A stretch of DNA of 64,000 nucleotides from Crotalaria pallida (GCA_037953625.1 CM075656.1:68963001-69027000); one strand, 5' to 3'; shown: positions 11,118-24,929, numbered from the stretch's first letter. Numbers and translations are program-made. The notes: generated by a model from the sequence alone, not told the origin.

Positions 11118-13140
11118 TACAAAAAATGAAACTTATTTTATTATAGAAGAAAAAATGGATTGAGAATAACAACGCACAAAGGCAAAATACAGTTGACATA
11201 AAAGTATAAACTAAATAACGCATTAAAATTATCTTGCATGTTTTCGGTTAAATTCAGAATAGCAAAAAAAGTTGTTCACTTTTTAATCTTTTATTTTATA
11301 TCTACTAATCCAGATATATAGTGTATATAAGGCTCTGTGTGTCAACAGTACTGCAATATGCAGTGTACAGCATCACTAATGAAGTATGGGTTTTAGAAAA
11401 GGAATGAATCCAGTATTTTGTTCAGTGTATTTTATGTATAGATAAATCGATTAAATAACACCACCTGTTTTAGTATGATATCTTCTATTAAAAGACATTA
11501 CAACGTTCCGCATGAAATAGCGATTAGGTTTGTTGATTAAGATATTAAGCGAATTGAAACCCTAATTTGTTCTGAATATATAAAAAAGGACCAAAAAATA
11601 TTAACACAATATCAAAATAAGTAATGTCATGCACAAATAGAGGACCAAATATGCTGAGAAAATTTTTTAATATACATTGGACTTTTTAAACATGATGATC
11701 GACAGCGACAGTGTGAAGAGGATGAGACGGATGCGTACCTGTTAGTAGTGTCCTGTGGTCCTCCCTTGTTTCTGCGAAATAGTGTGGCTGAATGTAAATA
11801 ATCCTTGTTTACTATTGCTTTAATACTTTTTTTAATCAATGATTCGAGCCCACTTTCATATACACACTTCTTATATGGGCTGGCCTGCAACATATACTGA
11901 AAGAGATGGATGTATGAACTATTAAAGTTAAGTTAAATTAGCAACAGAAAATTTACTTTTAAATATAATCAATCCATTCAACTATGAAACCACGATTTTT
12001 TATTAACAAAGCCGGGTAAATTAGAGTTACTCATATATTACCCCTTGTAATAAAAATTGTTCCGTGTAAATTTCAATAACCATAAATACTTAGTAATTGG
12101 AGTTGTAAGGAAAAATAATTTGTTATCGGACATAATTGCATGATTACTTATTTGGTTGTTTTGTGTATGTACAATTATACAATACATAGTAAACAAATTA
12201 TATAATTACCTTTTTCATAAACCAATTTTTATTATTATTACCATGGAAGTATAGATAATTTTAATTTTGAATTGTAAATAATATAGTTTTCTATAAGCAA
12301 ACCAACAATGCCAATTAGCTGTTCTTACATAATATTATTAAGTATTATGCATACACCATTTTAGTCTTTCAAATAAGACAAAGTAGTGACAAAAAATTAT
12401 AAAGATAAATTATATGTCTATTAATTTTTTTTTATTAAATTCCAAATGTTTAAGTTGTATAAAACATTGTCTTCCAATCTGATACTAAACATTAAACATT
12501 ATACATTCTCTTTTAATCAACTTAAGAGACATTAGAATGTTGCCTCAGATAACACATAATCTAAAAAATATGATTAACTCAACTTGTAAATCTATTATTA
12601 AATTGGATGTACCCTTTTACGGAATGATGTATTTTTTTTTTAATTTGTGAGTAATAGTGCACTCCAACATTGTTGTTACTAAAATATAATTGAAACCATG
12701 TTAAAACAAATACAAAATTTCCAATAATTATTCTTATGTGATGTTGAATTCCTTTTTTTAGAAGACGTGTGCATATGTTTAGAATATGAAACCATGGTAT
12801 TTCAGAAGATTAAATGAATACTTTCCATTTCTATAACAAATATATAACAATAAAATATTAGAATAATAAAGGACCACACATATCTAATGCATCACTCGTT
12901 AGAAATAATTATAATTGACATTAGTGGCTGCATATAATTTTAGTCAAGCAAAATATATTACAAAACAAAATAGCCCACACATTGTGTAAAGCACTGACTG
13001 ATGACATGAACCATTAATCCAGCTTACACATATGACCATTGTCTGTCATTCTTCACTAAATAACTTAAAAGTAGAATATATAACTATCATGATATTTTAT
13101 ACTGATGGAGAAGTTTTGGACAAACAAAATTTACTTCTCC
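11118..13140 (-). other. Helitron interior, mostly non-coding
   Basis: AT-rich. One exon-like open stretch at 11890-11745 (minus) is bounded by CAG and GTACGC and contains SLIKKSIKAIVNKDYLHSA; I do not recognise it and could not join it to a neighbour. The rest shows nothing. Confidence 0.4.
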
Positions 13141-13322
13141 AGCAAAATACCAGCACCGAGATCCTCAGATACCTGTGACAGATAAATCAGGTTGAATTAC
13201 CATTTGGTACATAATAAACACTATAGTATAAAGTGTGTAAATATTATGTTGATAATTACATTACATATACAATGCCAAAAATTTCATATAATAATAATAT
13301 AATTACCATGGACATACTTAGA

Positions 13323-13975
13323 CTAAAATTTGTTGACATTGTCCTTGATGGAAAGTGTTCCTTTAGATGATGAAAATTGTGGAGTTCCAAAATCCGCAAG
13401 TCCCATAATATCCTCAGCTTGATCACTGCTGATTCCTTTCAACTTTAATTTAGCATTTTCAGGAGTTGTAAAGTCAATGAGGGAATTATCTTTAGCAGCA
13501 GTGTTGCTTGCCTACAAAAACATGTCAGATAGTTTGCAAATCTTAGATGAATGTTCTATCAGTTCTAGTTAGTTCTTTTACATTTCAGGAAAATTACAAC
13601 AATAACAAATTAGTTCATACACTTTCACTCGCATCTACCGGTAGCAAATTTGCATCATCATCAGTTGCAGAGTAATACTTATCAGTTGAACTGCCCTGCA
13701 ATGCAAAGTCATTGTAGTTGTATTTTCACTTCAATAAAAAAAACTTAGAGCATGCTCTACATCTCATAAATTTAATAACAATGTTATATTTCACCTTACA
13801 AAAAAGCATAAGTTTAATAAGAAACATGTTTGGAAGCTACCTCATGAGTTGAATTTGTAGTGCGGAACTCCATAATGTGTTCTTCAAGTGGAGAGATGAA
13901 GAGTACTCCATAATTATCTTTCTTCAATTGAATGTTGAACCTTTCATGAACTTCAATCAGAAAAATGTTGGAAAA
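13323..13975 (-). CDS. Three-exon coding chain of unknown function (no start found)
   Basis: Exons 13975-13841 (45 codons), 13695-13621 (25 codons) and 13511-13323 (62 codons plus TAG) are each in phase 0 with AG/GT borders, giving 132 residues open from the first acceptor. The first exon has FLIEVHERFNIQLKKDNYGV and an acidic, Ser/Asp-rich middle; the last has AKLKLKGISSDQAEDIMG. No family was recognised. No initiator exon could be joined: the B3-like gene upstream ends in a stop at 14186. It may be a remnant that lost its first exon, or part of the neighbouring B3-like gene in another splice form. Confidence 0.4.
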
Positions 13976-14185
13976 CTACACTCGGAAAACATAAACATAT
14001 AAATATAATAATAATAACTATTATAATTACTCCACCGACACACAATATAGTACGTAAATTAAAACAAACTAAACATATTGTTCATGACAGAAATATAAAA
14101 ACCAAAGGAATTTAAAAATTGTTCAAACATAAAAATAAAAAAGACAACTAAAATTATGATTAATAAAACAACACCAACAGCTCCC

Positions 14186-14764
14186 TCAAGGTTGAGTGAC
14201 ATCCTCGTTTGATTCCGCTTTGCCATCTTCAGACTCCTCAGATGAATCCTCATCCATGAAATAGCCAACAATTTGATTCATCCCTGGATAAAGAGTGTCA
14301 TCCCAAATTGGAATCTCAACACGGAACCTTTGACCACCAAGATAATAAAAATGAATCAGATCTCCATTGTTGATTCCAAAACGCAAAACTATATCCCTCC
14401 AAGTGCATCCATGGACTATCCCAGCTTTGTAACCACCAAAATGATAGAAGAGTCTAGTCATCTCTTTGTCTGGGCAATAACATACCCAATAGGCCCCCAT
14501 TTCTTTTCCATATTTCTTAATAAATTCAGGCTTCACCCAAAAACCTTCCTGCGATTTAAGTATCCACCACAAAAAAAAACAGATGTATATTTAAAGAATA
14601 CGTGATAGATACATATCATTACTTGCTTTTTAACAATCCATCCCTAATAAAAGACATAAATAAAAAAACTGATAAACCCAAAATAATGATATTACCAATG
14701 AGTTTTCAACAACCACAGGGTGATGAAAAAGAGAAGGCATGTTCCAGATATCACCATCCGCCAT
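14186..14764 (-). CDS. B3-like domain protein, two exons (inside the Helitron)
   Basis: Exon 14764-14696 (23 codons, starting MADGDIWNMPSLFHHP) joins exon 14548-14186 in phase, giving 143 residues. Residues about 24-100 resemble a B3 fold: WVKPEFIKKYGKEMGAYWV, a central HGCTWRDIVLRFGINNGDL (the family's GW...F...N.L..GD stretch) and a closing QRFRVEIP strand. The C-terminus is an acidic tail, DEDSSEESEDGKAESNED. It lies between the helicase and the second B3-like gene and shares their strand. The B3 call rests on pattern reading only; an alternative is an unrelated DNA-binding beta-barrel. Confidence 0.5.
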
Positions 14765-14769
14765 TTTTG

Positions 14770-16700
14770 AACTAAAAAAAAAAACAAACAGATAGTCAAT
14801 ACTACATTTAAAAAAACAAAAACCATAAAACGACTAATGTAACTAAGACTTGTTGAAGATAAAGGAAAAGTAAAAAAGGTTGTAGAAAAGTAGTAAGATT
14901 TTTGGTTAAAGTGTATCTAGAGTAGGGTCGAGACTTACTACTTGCTAGAGTTGATGGCAACAGAGAGAAATTTATCTAATGTTTGTACAAAACACAGTAC
15001 ACATAAGGCCTATTTATAGTACTCGAACCATCTCCGAACTGATGCGTCAGTACAGCCCTCCAACCAATGCAACTTTTGCTTTAGGGATATGTGAAACGAC
15101 ACATGCTTTCAGTTGTAACTTGACGGTTCATTTTCGGTTTGAAGTCTAACCGAACAATGAGTTTTTATTTGGACGTGTAAGGGTTGTTGCAAATACAACT
15201 ACATTTCCATTTAAACACTTCGAATACTAATATTCCATTGATTAAAATAACATCATCAATGTGTATGTGCTTACTGACCTCGACGTCACATTTTGGCCAC
15301 ATTAATATAAAATTAAAAATCAGCAAACCAAAAGAATCTAACGTGTTGGTTAGAATAATTATGAATGGTTTATTCATTAGTCATTAATTTATACACCCTG
15401 TAAATTATTTTAAAGAAATTCTGCCATTCATTTGTCATAAGCCATCACAATAAAATATATTCAATGATGTAAAACATTCCACCTCCACAATCATGAAACA
15501 CAAACTAAAAATGAGTTCATTTAAATAAAATATAATAAGGCTTACTGGAATTACCTCAAATAAGAGATTTACTTTGGACACATCAACTCCACTTCTATCG
15601 ATTAGGATGAAGTCTCACCATGATGCAGTGCCCACACCTTTCCTTTGGTAACAATAACATATGGGTATATATAATAGACATATATATCTATATATATATA
15701 TTACCTAGTATATTGGAATATATATCTCAACCTGCAAAAAAAAGAACGATTACCAACAAAATTAACAACATAAGAATTCAAAGGAAAATATAATGTCATA
15801 TTTCCTAACCCACATTACCATCTAACACCCTCCAAATACGGTAGATTAGAATAATATCTGTATGCACAAACCAGTAACTGTTGATAGTTATTTACAACTC
15901 TGATATGATAACTTTATGCTGCATCCTCGACTCAAGTCCTGACATTGAATCTGGACTGAATGTGATTAGCACACATCTTTTCTTTCGGATATTGCGTTGA
16001 TGACATAACGACCTTCATGAGTCATTTTTATGACCATATCCTTATAATATAACATGTAGATTAGGTTAAATGCAATTTTCAGGTAATATATGATTTAGCA
16101 TAGAACTTATAGGCTCAGATGGCCAAAATCATAAATTTAATATAGACAAATATATTGAAGAAATATTAAGCATTTATCTACTAATGATTCAGGCAAATAA
16201 GCAAACCGAGTCCTTTCTGAACAAAAAGGCCTCTCAAGAATGATAATAAAGTCTATGACAAATATGTTATTAGTCATAATGCTCCATAAAATGCAAAAAT
16301 CGACAAAACCTGACTACATAAATTTACCTTCCCATGATTTTTTCAGACCGATGCCAAAAAATCAATGTAAAATTACCATTGAGATTGAATCAGCAAATCC
16401 TGGTTCTGCTTTAAATTGTAAGTTAGAACAATCACTAAAAAAGAGGACATATCAAAGGAACCAATACAATATTCAATAGTTTAAGGCAGTTAAGACAAAT
16501 TCGTAAGAAGTTAACACAGCAAAACAAAAACATATAACAATGCTAATTGTACAGGTTGCATGTGAAAATAAGGATACCTTTTAACAGTCACTGCTGCATG
16601 TCAGATATTTGCCTCCTTGGCTATATTGGCCATGTGTCTTTATAATAATAAGGTATGATACTTAGCTGTATGGTTATTCCACACACCAAAAAAACAACAA
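14770..16700 (-). other. Helitron interior between B3-like gene and helicase, no gene seen
   Basis: AT-rich DNA with a (TA)-rich run at about 15666-15720. No coding sequence was recognised on either strand. Confidence 0.5.
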
Positions 16701-16714
16701 TAAGTACTCACTCA

Positions 16715-19700
16715 TCAAAAATTGTCCAAAACCTCTTTGAAAACTACATTTCTTGTCCTGGTTACTGCCTTGTGCTCATTGTCCAATATAACAAACTTCA
16801 AACCTTCTTTGCGCCTAACCCTGGAAATAGCAACATAAAGTTGTCCATGACAAAATACAGGTTTAGGTAGATATATAGCAACGGACTCTAATGATTGTCC
16901 TTGGCTCTTATTGATAGTCATACAATATGAGAGAGTGATAAGGAATTGTCGACGTAGAAACTTGAATGGCAAACGTGTGTCAGATGGAGTCAGATTCAAC
17001 CGAGAAATAAATATCTGATCTCCTAATCCATTGTCTGCCATTACCTTTGCCCCAATTACATGATCTCCTAAATGAGTGATTATTAACCTTGAGCCATTTA
17101 CCAATCCAGCAGACTGATCTAAATTTCTAAGCAACATAACAGGCACACCTATTTTCAAAATCAGCTTATGATTAGGCATTCCAGAAATCTTCAAGTCATT
17201 CAGCATTGCAGTGTTAATACACTGCATAGTCATATCAAATTTATTCCCACAATCAACAACACTATCATTTGAGAGATAGATCCTTTCAGGAGCATTAACT
17301 TTACTTAGAATGTACTCATTCACAACTTCAACCACATCAAGAGTTGGTGCCAAAACAGCTCGCTGTTTCAAGTATACAGGATCATCATATTGAGAATTAA
17401 AGTTCGGGAATGTAGATTCAAACAAAGCCTCAATGGGGTCATTGAAATCAGTGAGACATAACTCAGAGGGAATATCAATTTCAGCTTCACCATCGTTTGG
17501 TTCATTGATCTTACCCTCGCCAACATGAAGCATCCATTGTGAAAAGGACCTTAAAGCCTCTGTGTCAGATGAATTTCCTTGTTGAAGTCGCATATTCTGA
17601 GTCAATTTAAACTCTTTGCAGTAACTCCATAAGTAAGATGAATTTATACTTGCAAATACAATATCAGACCTACTACCACCAGGAATAACAGGGAGAATTT
17701 GTCTAAAATCACCACCAAGAACCACTGTCTTACCTCCAAACACCATAGATGTTGCATCTGGATACTGCAGTTGCATTATATCTCTGAAAGTTCTATCCAC
17801 TGCCTCATAACACTCTCTTCTCACCATGGGAGCCTCATCCCATATTATTAAGGTAGTTTTTAACAATAACTCAGCTTGCATGGACCCCTGTTTAATGTTA
17901 CATGTAGAATCCTCACTGATTGCTATAGGTATGCAGAATCTTGAATGTGCTGTTCTTGCCATGGGAAGAAGAGTAGCAGCAATACCACTTGAGGCAACAC
18001 ATAGAACAATCTTGCGCTGAGATCGGAGTTTCGCAGACAAAGCTCTCCACACAAAAGTTTTACCTGTACCACCATAACCATTAAGAAAGTACATACCACC
18101 TACATTGATTAGAAAAGCACGGCTCTTTAATTAGTACCATATATATTTTAATATAAAATCACCGATACACATAATATAGATACATATCCGAACTTCATGA
18201 CTGTGCCATATTTCTTTTGACAAATCATGAAATTAGCAAATACCTTGTCCAGATGTTACAGATGACATAATACCATCAAATACATGCCTCTGTTCATCAG
18301 TCATTGATGATTGGAGAGTACGGAATTCATTTTCCTGTTGCAGGTGATCAAAACTCAGCTGCTCAGCTATGAGTGGATTTCTTATGTTCAAAAACTCTTC
18401 ACTCTGTGGCTGGGCATTGAGGTAAACTCTTTTAAAGATCTTCCAGATCGCTGCATGATTATTTCAATCTCCAGAAGTCCCAAGTTCTGAATTTCACTGC
18501 TCGATAATTGCACTGCATAAATCATATGACCATTATGAATTGCAATTACATAAGACAGTTCTTGTCAAATGATGATTATTATAAATTTAATATAATGTCA
18601 GGCTATAATAATTTACCGTTATCACCAAGTAATCTTCTAAACGGACTTATTAAATCTTCCAACAAAATCAACCAAGTTTCCTCCCACACAGCTTCCGGTT
18701 TGCTCATCGAAGAGGACAGAAGCATCGTCGCAAACATTTTGCGCAACATATTACCAGAACCCCAATGAGATGCTTCTTGTATTGCAAGAATAAACTCCCT
18801 GTCATCGGATAATAAGTCTAAAATAAAACAACACTCTTTAAAGGTTTGATATTGAATGTTGCCCACTTTTATTATTTGTGCAAAATTTGTTGGTCCTTTG
18901 ACTCTGTGCAACAAGATACTTAAATAGAATAATTCCCCAGCAGACTGTGGGACATAAATCAATCTACCTACAGAAAATCCTTTCTTTCTCCTATGCCATG
19001 TCCTCGTCTTTTTATTGTAAGTGAACTTTGAAGGGAATTCTACATAGGTAAGTTCCTTGGCCTCCTCGTAAATTTGATTTGCTTCCATCCACGCAATAAA
19101 CATGGAAGTAAGATTTATCTCCTTCTCTGCAACAGATTCGAGATCATCTTCGTCCTGGAATATTATAGTCTGTTCATTCTCAAGATGGAACTTCAGTCTT
19201 TCAACACTTGGTTTCCTGTAATTGATCTCAAATCCAAATATTCTCCAAGCTGCTTCACATGGAGAAATATATCTACAATCATAATAGCACTTTATTTCAT
19301 CTACCTGGTTCCCTGAATTATCATTAGACTCTCTAAAAAGAGCAGCTGTAATTCTATCTGTACCTTTGCTAATATACTTAAACAGATATTTTATACTTCG
19401 ACCCTGGTTACACCATTCAATGTTATTATGTGACTGAAACATTTCCAACAATATCTCGTTATAAGGAATGACATCTCTATTGTCATATATATACCCACCT
19501 TTTTCAATTGTAACACCAGTGTCTCTTCTTCTGTAGACAGGATATCCATCCTCATTTACTTTAGTTTCTCCTTCAAAATTTTTAGGAAAAAATTTCGAAC
19601 ACCGGCCGTCAACCATGCAAGGGGAATATCTATTGGCACTGCCACAGGGACCATGTAACATATACTCCTTCACAGCTTCATACAGACCAGGCTTCTCATT

Positions 19701-22700
19701 CGGGTCAGGAATTTCAGCAGATATTATTTTGTCAATATCTTCAGGATGCGGATGTTTTGCACCCTCATGAAGAAATAACAAAATATGGGCATGAGGAAGT
19801 CCTCTCTTTTGGAATTCTATAGTGTAAATTACTGCAAATGGTGAAAAAATTGCAAACATTACCAACAAACCACGGCAGTTTATTCAAATTAGTACACATA
19901 TTCACTACAACACTGTCAATGTTAATATGCGGAAAAAATTAATGGAATGATTGGTTAAGAAATTGTAGTTTTTCCTTAAGCAATTGTAGTATGACAAATT
20001 TAAGAACCTTATTTTTAACTATAATAATAATCATGAATAAAACACATGTAATGAATATAAAAAAGGAATCCAATGCAGACATAACAAACAAAGTTACCTG
20101 CTTTGCAGGGACCAAACACTTTACCATCTTTGAAAACTTTTAATAGCTGCTTAAGCTTCATCCTAAATATCCTAGATACAATATCAGGTTTGTCTTCGAC
20201 CTTTAGGCCCCTTGGTTCTAAATATCTAGTGATCTCTGGCCATTTCGGATTGCATGTAAATGTAATGAATATGTCAGGATAACCTGCCCATTTGCATATA
20301 GCCATAGCATCTTGGTAATTTTGCATCATATACCTTGCTCCTCCTGTAAAGCTAGGAGGCAAAATAATTCTTTTTCCAGTAGAAGAACCTTCCGTTCTCC
20401 CTTGAGATACAGAATCAGTGATGCCTAGATACATTTCTTGCCGAATTTTATCCTGGTGGTTCCTATAGAATGCAAGTCTCCAAGCTTCTATCATTGTATA
20501 CCCATCCACCACAAACTACTGAAATAATCTCCTTGTGTGTAAAAGAACACCTTTTTCATCATTTCTTTCTTGAAGTCGAAATGTGAAAAATTCTCTTAAA
20601 GTAAGTTTCTTATTTTTTCGGTTACGACGCATAGATAAGTCACTGTGATCAGTGTTTTCACAAAAACCATCTTCGCCACGTGGTAAACCGACTGGATACT
20701 GAAGAGGTAAATACAAAGGATGCAGTTCGTCAATGCGGTGTAACGAACCACTATGTTTCTCCACGATTATATCTCTATCACCATTGTCAACGGTTACATC
20801 ACCAACAATCAAAACAGCAACTTCGTCAGCAGTTGGTAAATTATACTGTCGACTATCCTTTGATCTTTTTCTAATAAGGCGTAGTTTAAGGTCATCAACC
20901 ACCTGACCTTCAAGCCTATCCCTAGCCATTCGGAAAACTTTTGCAATAGGATTATACATGTCTATCATTTCTTTCAAATTTTTAACAATAACCTCATGCA
21001 GTTCCTCCTCCTCTTCGCAACTCGCACCGGCACTAAAAAATTCAAAATATAAAAAGAATCATATGACACAAAAACGAACTTGCAATCATTACCTTTGAGT
21101 TTTGACAGAGATTTCCTGATTATAATTAAAAAAAATACATAAAATCATAAGATATCATATAATTAGAGGATATACCTGAACGATATCATCCGATTGACAA
21201 CTTCATTTTCAGTATCATATATATAGAGCTGAGCGAACTTTGGACTGTGACCACCAGTTGGGAGAAGAGAACCAATTTTATGGTGATTTTGACCACCTAT
21301 TCTATAAACATATCTTCCTTTGCCATCGTTAACTGAATTATCAACTTTGCCCCCCATTGAAGTAAAAGAAAACATCATGTTGAACGCTCTAATCTTTTTT
21401 TGAAAATAAACAGCATCTATTGCATCGTTGTCAAAAATTAGATGATGAAGGTAATCTGGGGCCTTACCAAGCAGTGGCAATTGTACCTTGCCTAAACCAC
21501 GGCACATAGATGAAATCGGCGCATCAGTCTTCTTACCTTTGCTCAGTTTCTCCATCATCCAGAATTTAGCACCACACCATTGACATGTATAGTCAGCATC
21601 ACCAACATCATCATATTTGTTTTTAACTTCTTTCCGACTTTTCGCATAACATCGTGACGGAGCAGAACGATTTGGATTACCTTCAGAAACAGAACAAACA
21701 ACCACACCTCTTCTCTTCACATGTCCAGATATACTGGCCTCAGATATTTTCTGAACATTGACCGGTCCATCAACTTTTAGACAAATACCTTCAGCTACTT
21801 TTACACTCTCAGTAACTGCATCACATTTTAGACGTTTTCTCCTTGCACCATTCACAGTGTAAATGGCTTGAACACCTACATCATATGTATAATGACAAAA
21901 AACTGACTTTTTAGATACGGATTGCGATGTGTAATTTAAAAAAAAATTACAAATAATATTTACTGTCACCTATATTTCAATTCAAACAACTATAAAGAGT
22001 ACACTAAATATAAAAATAAAAAAATAACTTACTTGTGTTTTTTGTAGATCGTTCAGATATCTCAACTAATATTTTCTTAAGACTTTTGTAACGGAACCTT
22101 CTACCCTTAACTGGCAAAAGCGGACCATGTAGATTATGAAGATTAGTGACGCATTCAGACTTCCTGCTTGCATCATTATCTCCATACGTATCATGATCAC
22201 TTGCTCCCATACATGCACCTTAAGTCAAATACATTTCCCAAACAGTGTTTTCTCAGAGGTTCTGCTGAAAATAATTGCTATGCAAGTTTGATTGTGATAA
22301 TACAATATACAATAGAATAATAAACAACTACAATTTTATGTTAAATTTACCTTGTTCATCCTGATTGTGATTGGCCAAATCATCTACTGGTCGATTGACA
22401 ACCTCAATAGAAACTTTTTGCCACTTCCTTGGTGATATTAAAACAGAACTACATGCGTTTTTATCGGCTTGTGCAACTGACTGGTCTAACCCAGAACAAT
22501 CATGCACATTAATTCTTCCAACCTTATTCCATGAGAGTGGCGTGTACATACATGATGTTTGATGACTTGAATCTGGTAGAGTTGACATTATCTTCTGAAC
22601 TTGTTGTCGACTTTTCATAATATAATGTTCTACCTGTATTGAACTAAAATCTTTTGACGAACACCTTAATGCAGTCAACTCTTGCTCAAATAGTTGATTG

Positions 22701-24527
22701 TGAGAAACTGCATCAAACATTAAACAATTACACTACATCTGTGCCAACCATCTACTCTCATCTCATCCAAAAAACCTGACGTAATCAAAGCAACATTTAA
22801 ACGTAATAGCCAATTCATATACCATGAATTTTGAAATGAGCGAATTTTGAATCAATATTTCATAATTTAGAATATTGTAAATCATTTTCAGATAAATAAG
22901 ATTAACAGAATTGCAAATCTGAAACTCAAAAATAATAATAATTGGGGGAAGGATTAAATAATTATACCAATAAAGAAATATTTTACACTGGCTTGCAATG
23001 ATTTAAAGAAAACATGTACATATTTGAATACATATATATATATATATAGTAAAACTTTCAACATTTGTTCGGCCGAATAATCCATGGTTGCCTGATTTTC
23101 CGATTATCCAATAGGCATCCTGCAATTCACATTATTTTCATATTAATCTTGCACATAACATATTTAAATTAACAGAGATTATGATCTTATCTCACCATCT
23201 TTCTCATGCAAACATGTGCTCATGGCAACCGTTACCTTGTGTCACAGGTTGCACATCTAACAAACTGTGTTTCCCAACATCACATTTCAAGGTTATGCCT
23301 TCACTATCCATTGAATTGCCAAAATATACTTCACTGTCATTCCTGGATTCCTGTAAAACATGCCTTTGCTTTCGTTGTGGTGTGTTCAGGACCCTTGTCT
23401 CTTGCACAGCTGTCAACATTTTACAATAAAGTATTTATTATGATATAGAACAACATATGCACTATTAAACAACTGATCATATCAACATACCTTCTGACAA
23501 AGGTTCCACATCTATGCGAATGGGTTTCCCAACCTCAGATATCAGGTTCATGTCGACATTCTCTCCATGGTTGGCAAAACATGTTGCACTGGGCGCACTA
23601 ATATCATGAAGAACATGACTTCGGTTTCGCAACGGTGTAATCATGCCAATTCCACGTGGTACTGATAAATAAAAACATATATGATATCACGAAAAACAAA
23701 CTAAATTCGTATATATAAGATTTCAAAATGACCGTGCTGCGATCTAAAAGGTATGTTGACATAAACAGATTCATATGATATCACTGAATTGAAAAGTCAA
23801 ATTCATAACGACTTGTAAAGTACAAACAGATTAGGAGCAATAATGTTTCCAAAAATATTCTGATTAGAACAAACATGCTACAAATTTTGATAGTGTTTTT
23901 AATATCGCAGGGGTCTATTCTTAAATATGGTTTACACCACATTTAAAATGATTAATGATTCACACAGTAGCAACAAACAAAGACTAACCATCAACTTTAC
24001 ATTATCACACCCTGAACCTGAACTCCGATATATTAAAAGACTCACATTGATTAGTAATGTCCTGAAGTGCTTGCTCTTGCGTAGTTGCCATTGACCTAAA
24101 TTCCCCTGAATGAATACCTGTCAGCATGGATCATAATAAAAGGACCTCATTAAACTTTTTATAAATAATTACTAATAAATAATAAATAATAAATAATACA
24201 CAAAGTTCTACGGTACCAAATATAGAAAATTACTTACCACTTATCGGAACATTGTCCAACAACGAATTCCTAAAAGCAATCCTACGTCTACAGCTGCTTT
24301 GTCCAACAGATTGATATCCTGAGTACATAAAATATATGAGATAAATTTAGGAAAATAATAGAAAACAAAAAAGAAAGCTTAAAAAAGATCTGGAACTTAC
24401 CTTCAACAACTGACATTCCATTTGAAGAAAAATTAGCATTACGCGTGTTTTCTGCTCCACCATGGTCAATAAAAACTCGCTTCCGTTTCGATTGTCGAAC
24501 CCCAGCCGATGAGTTATTACCATCCAT
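16715..24527 (-). pseudogene. Helitron Rep/helicase (RepHel), multi-exon, disrupted
   Basis: The encoded protein would nick and unwind DNA for rolling-circle transposition. The N-terminal exons (start MDGNNSS at 24527, exon 24527-24401) are poorly conserved. Then come a zinc-finger-like CQWCGAKFWMMEK and the conserved IGSLLPTGGHSPKFAQLYIY at about 21.2-21.6 kb. The Rep domain has the HUH motif in RGLPHAHILLF (exon from 19831) and the two catalytic tyrosines in IKYLFKYISKG. The Pif1-type helicase exon (18099-16715) has Walker A GYGGTGKT, Walker B LIIWDEAP, and a C-terminal TINKSQGQSLESVAIYLP motif, ending LDNF-stop. Two lesions break it: a TAG at 20516-20518 inside the Helitron-like N domain (RLFQ-stop-FVVDGYTMIEAWRL) and a frame change at about 18411-18420 between EFTSMP and QPQSEEFLNIRNPL. 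Around them the splice phases are intact, so decay looks recent. Confidence 0.88.
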
Positions 24528-24855
24528 TCCATAAACACTAATACAAATATAAGAAAAGAAAACAAACAACGGGGATAAGTAAGTACCAAAAAAATTTCAC
24601 CCAATTAAAATTGCATACAACACAAAAAATGGATAATCCAGAAAAGAAAAAACCATACATAATGACCACTCTGAGAATGTAAGAATTGGAAAGAACCTCT
24701 GATTACAGTGTAATAATGAATATGTTTTGAATATTACATACCTATTACTTTAAAGCGTCCTTAAGAAGCTAGGTTAGATTATGCGGGCCCCACGAAAATT
24801 AAAAAAAAACAACTCAACTTCATAACACTGTAGGAGCACAGTATAAAGGTGCACG

Positions 24856-24875
24856 ACACTGTGCTAGCACAGTGT
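24856..24875. promoter_or_regulatory. 20-bp perfect palindrome at the Helitron 5' side
   Basis: ACACTGTGCTAGCACAGTGT equals its own reverse complement. A second, imperfect copy of the ACTGT...ACAGT theme lies at about 24822-24841. Both are about 300-350 bp upstream of the RepHel start, near the element's 5' end, so they may be sites for Rep or for transcription factors. That role is inference. Confidence 0.5.
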
Positions 24876-24929
24876 TTCGGTGAATAGTTTGTTCAAGGCT
24901 GACTTCAATCTTGAAATTTAAGTATATTA

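Larger units (their letters stand above)
9375..24900 (-). mobile_element. Large Helitron, about 15.5 kb, with Rep/helicase and B3-like genes
   Basis: On the minus strand the element ends with hairpin CCGTGC-ATC-GCACGG, nine more bases, then CTAG next to a host T, the canonical plant Helitron 3' end (CTRR, insertion between A and T). Upstream on the same strand lies a Helitron Rep/helicase gene (24527-16715), then B3-like genes (14764-14186 and 11117-9902) before the terminus. No inverted repeats or target duplications are expected. The 5' end (TC...) could not be fixed. It should lie between the 20-bp palindrome at 24856-24875 and the half-MITE that starts at about 24930, so the right coordinate is approximate (within about 100 bp). 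Alternatively the 3' end could belong to a smaller nested Helitron. Confidence 0.8.

Noticed and set aside
11745..11890. Exon-like stretch with AG/GT borders in the Helitron
   Set aside because: Could not be joined in phase to either neighbour and shows no recognisable domain; mentioned only in the stretch description.
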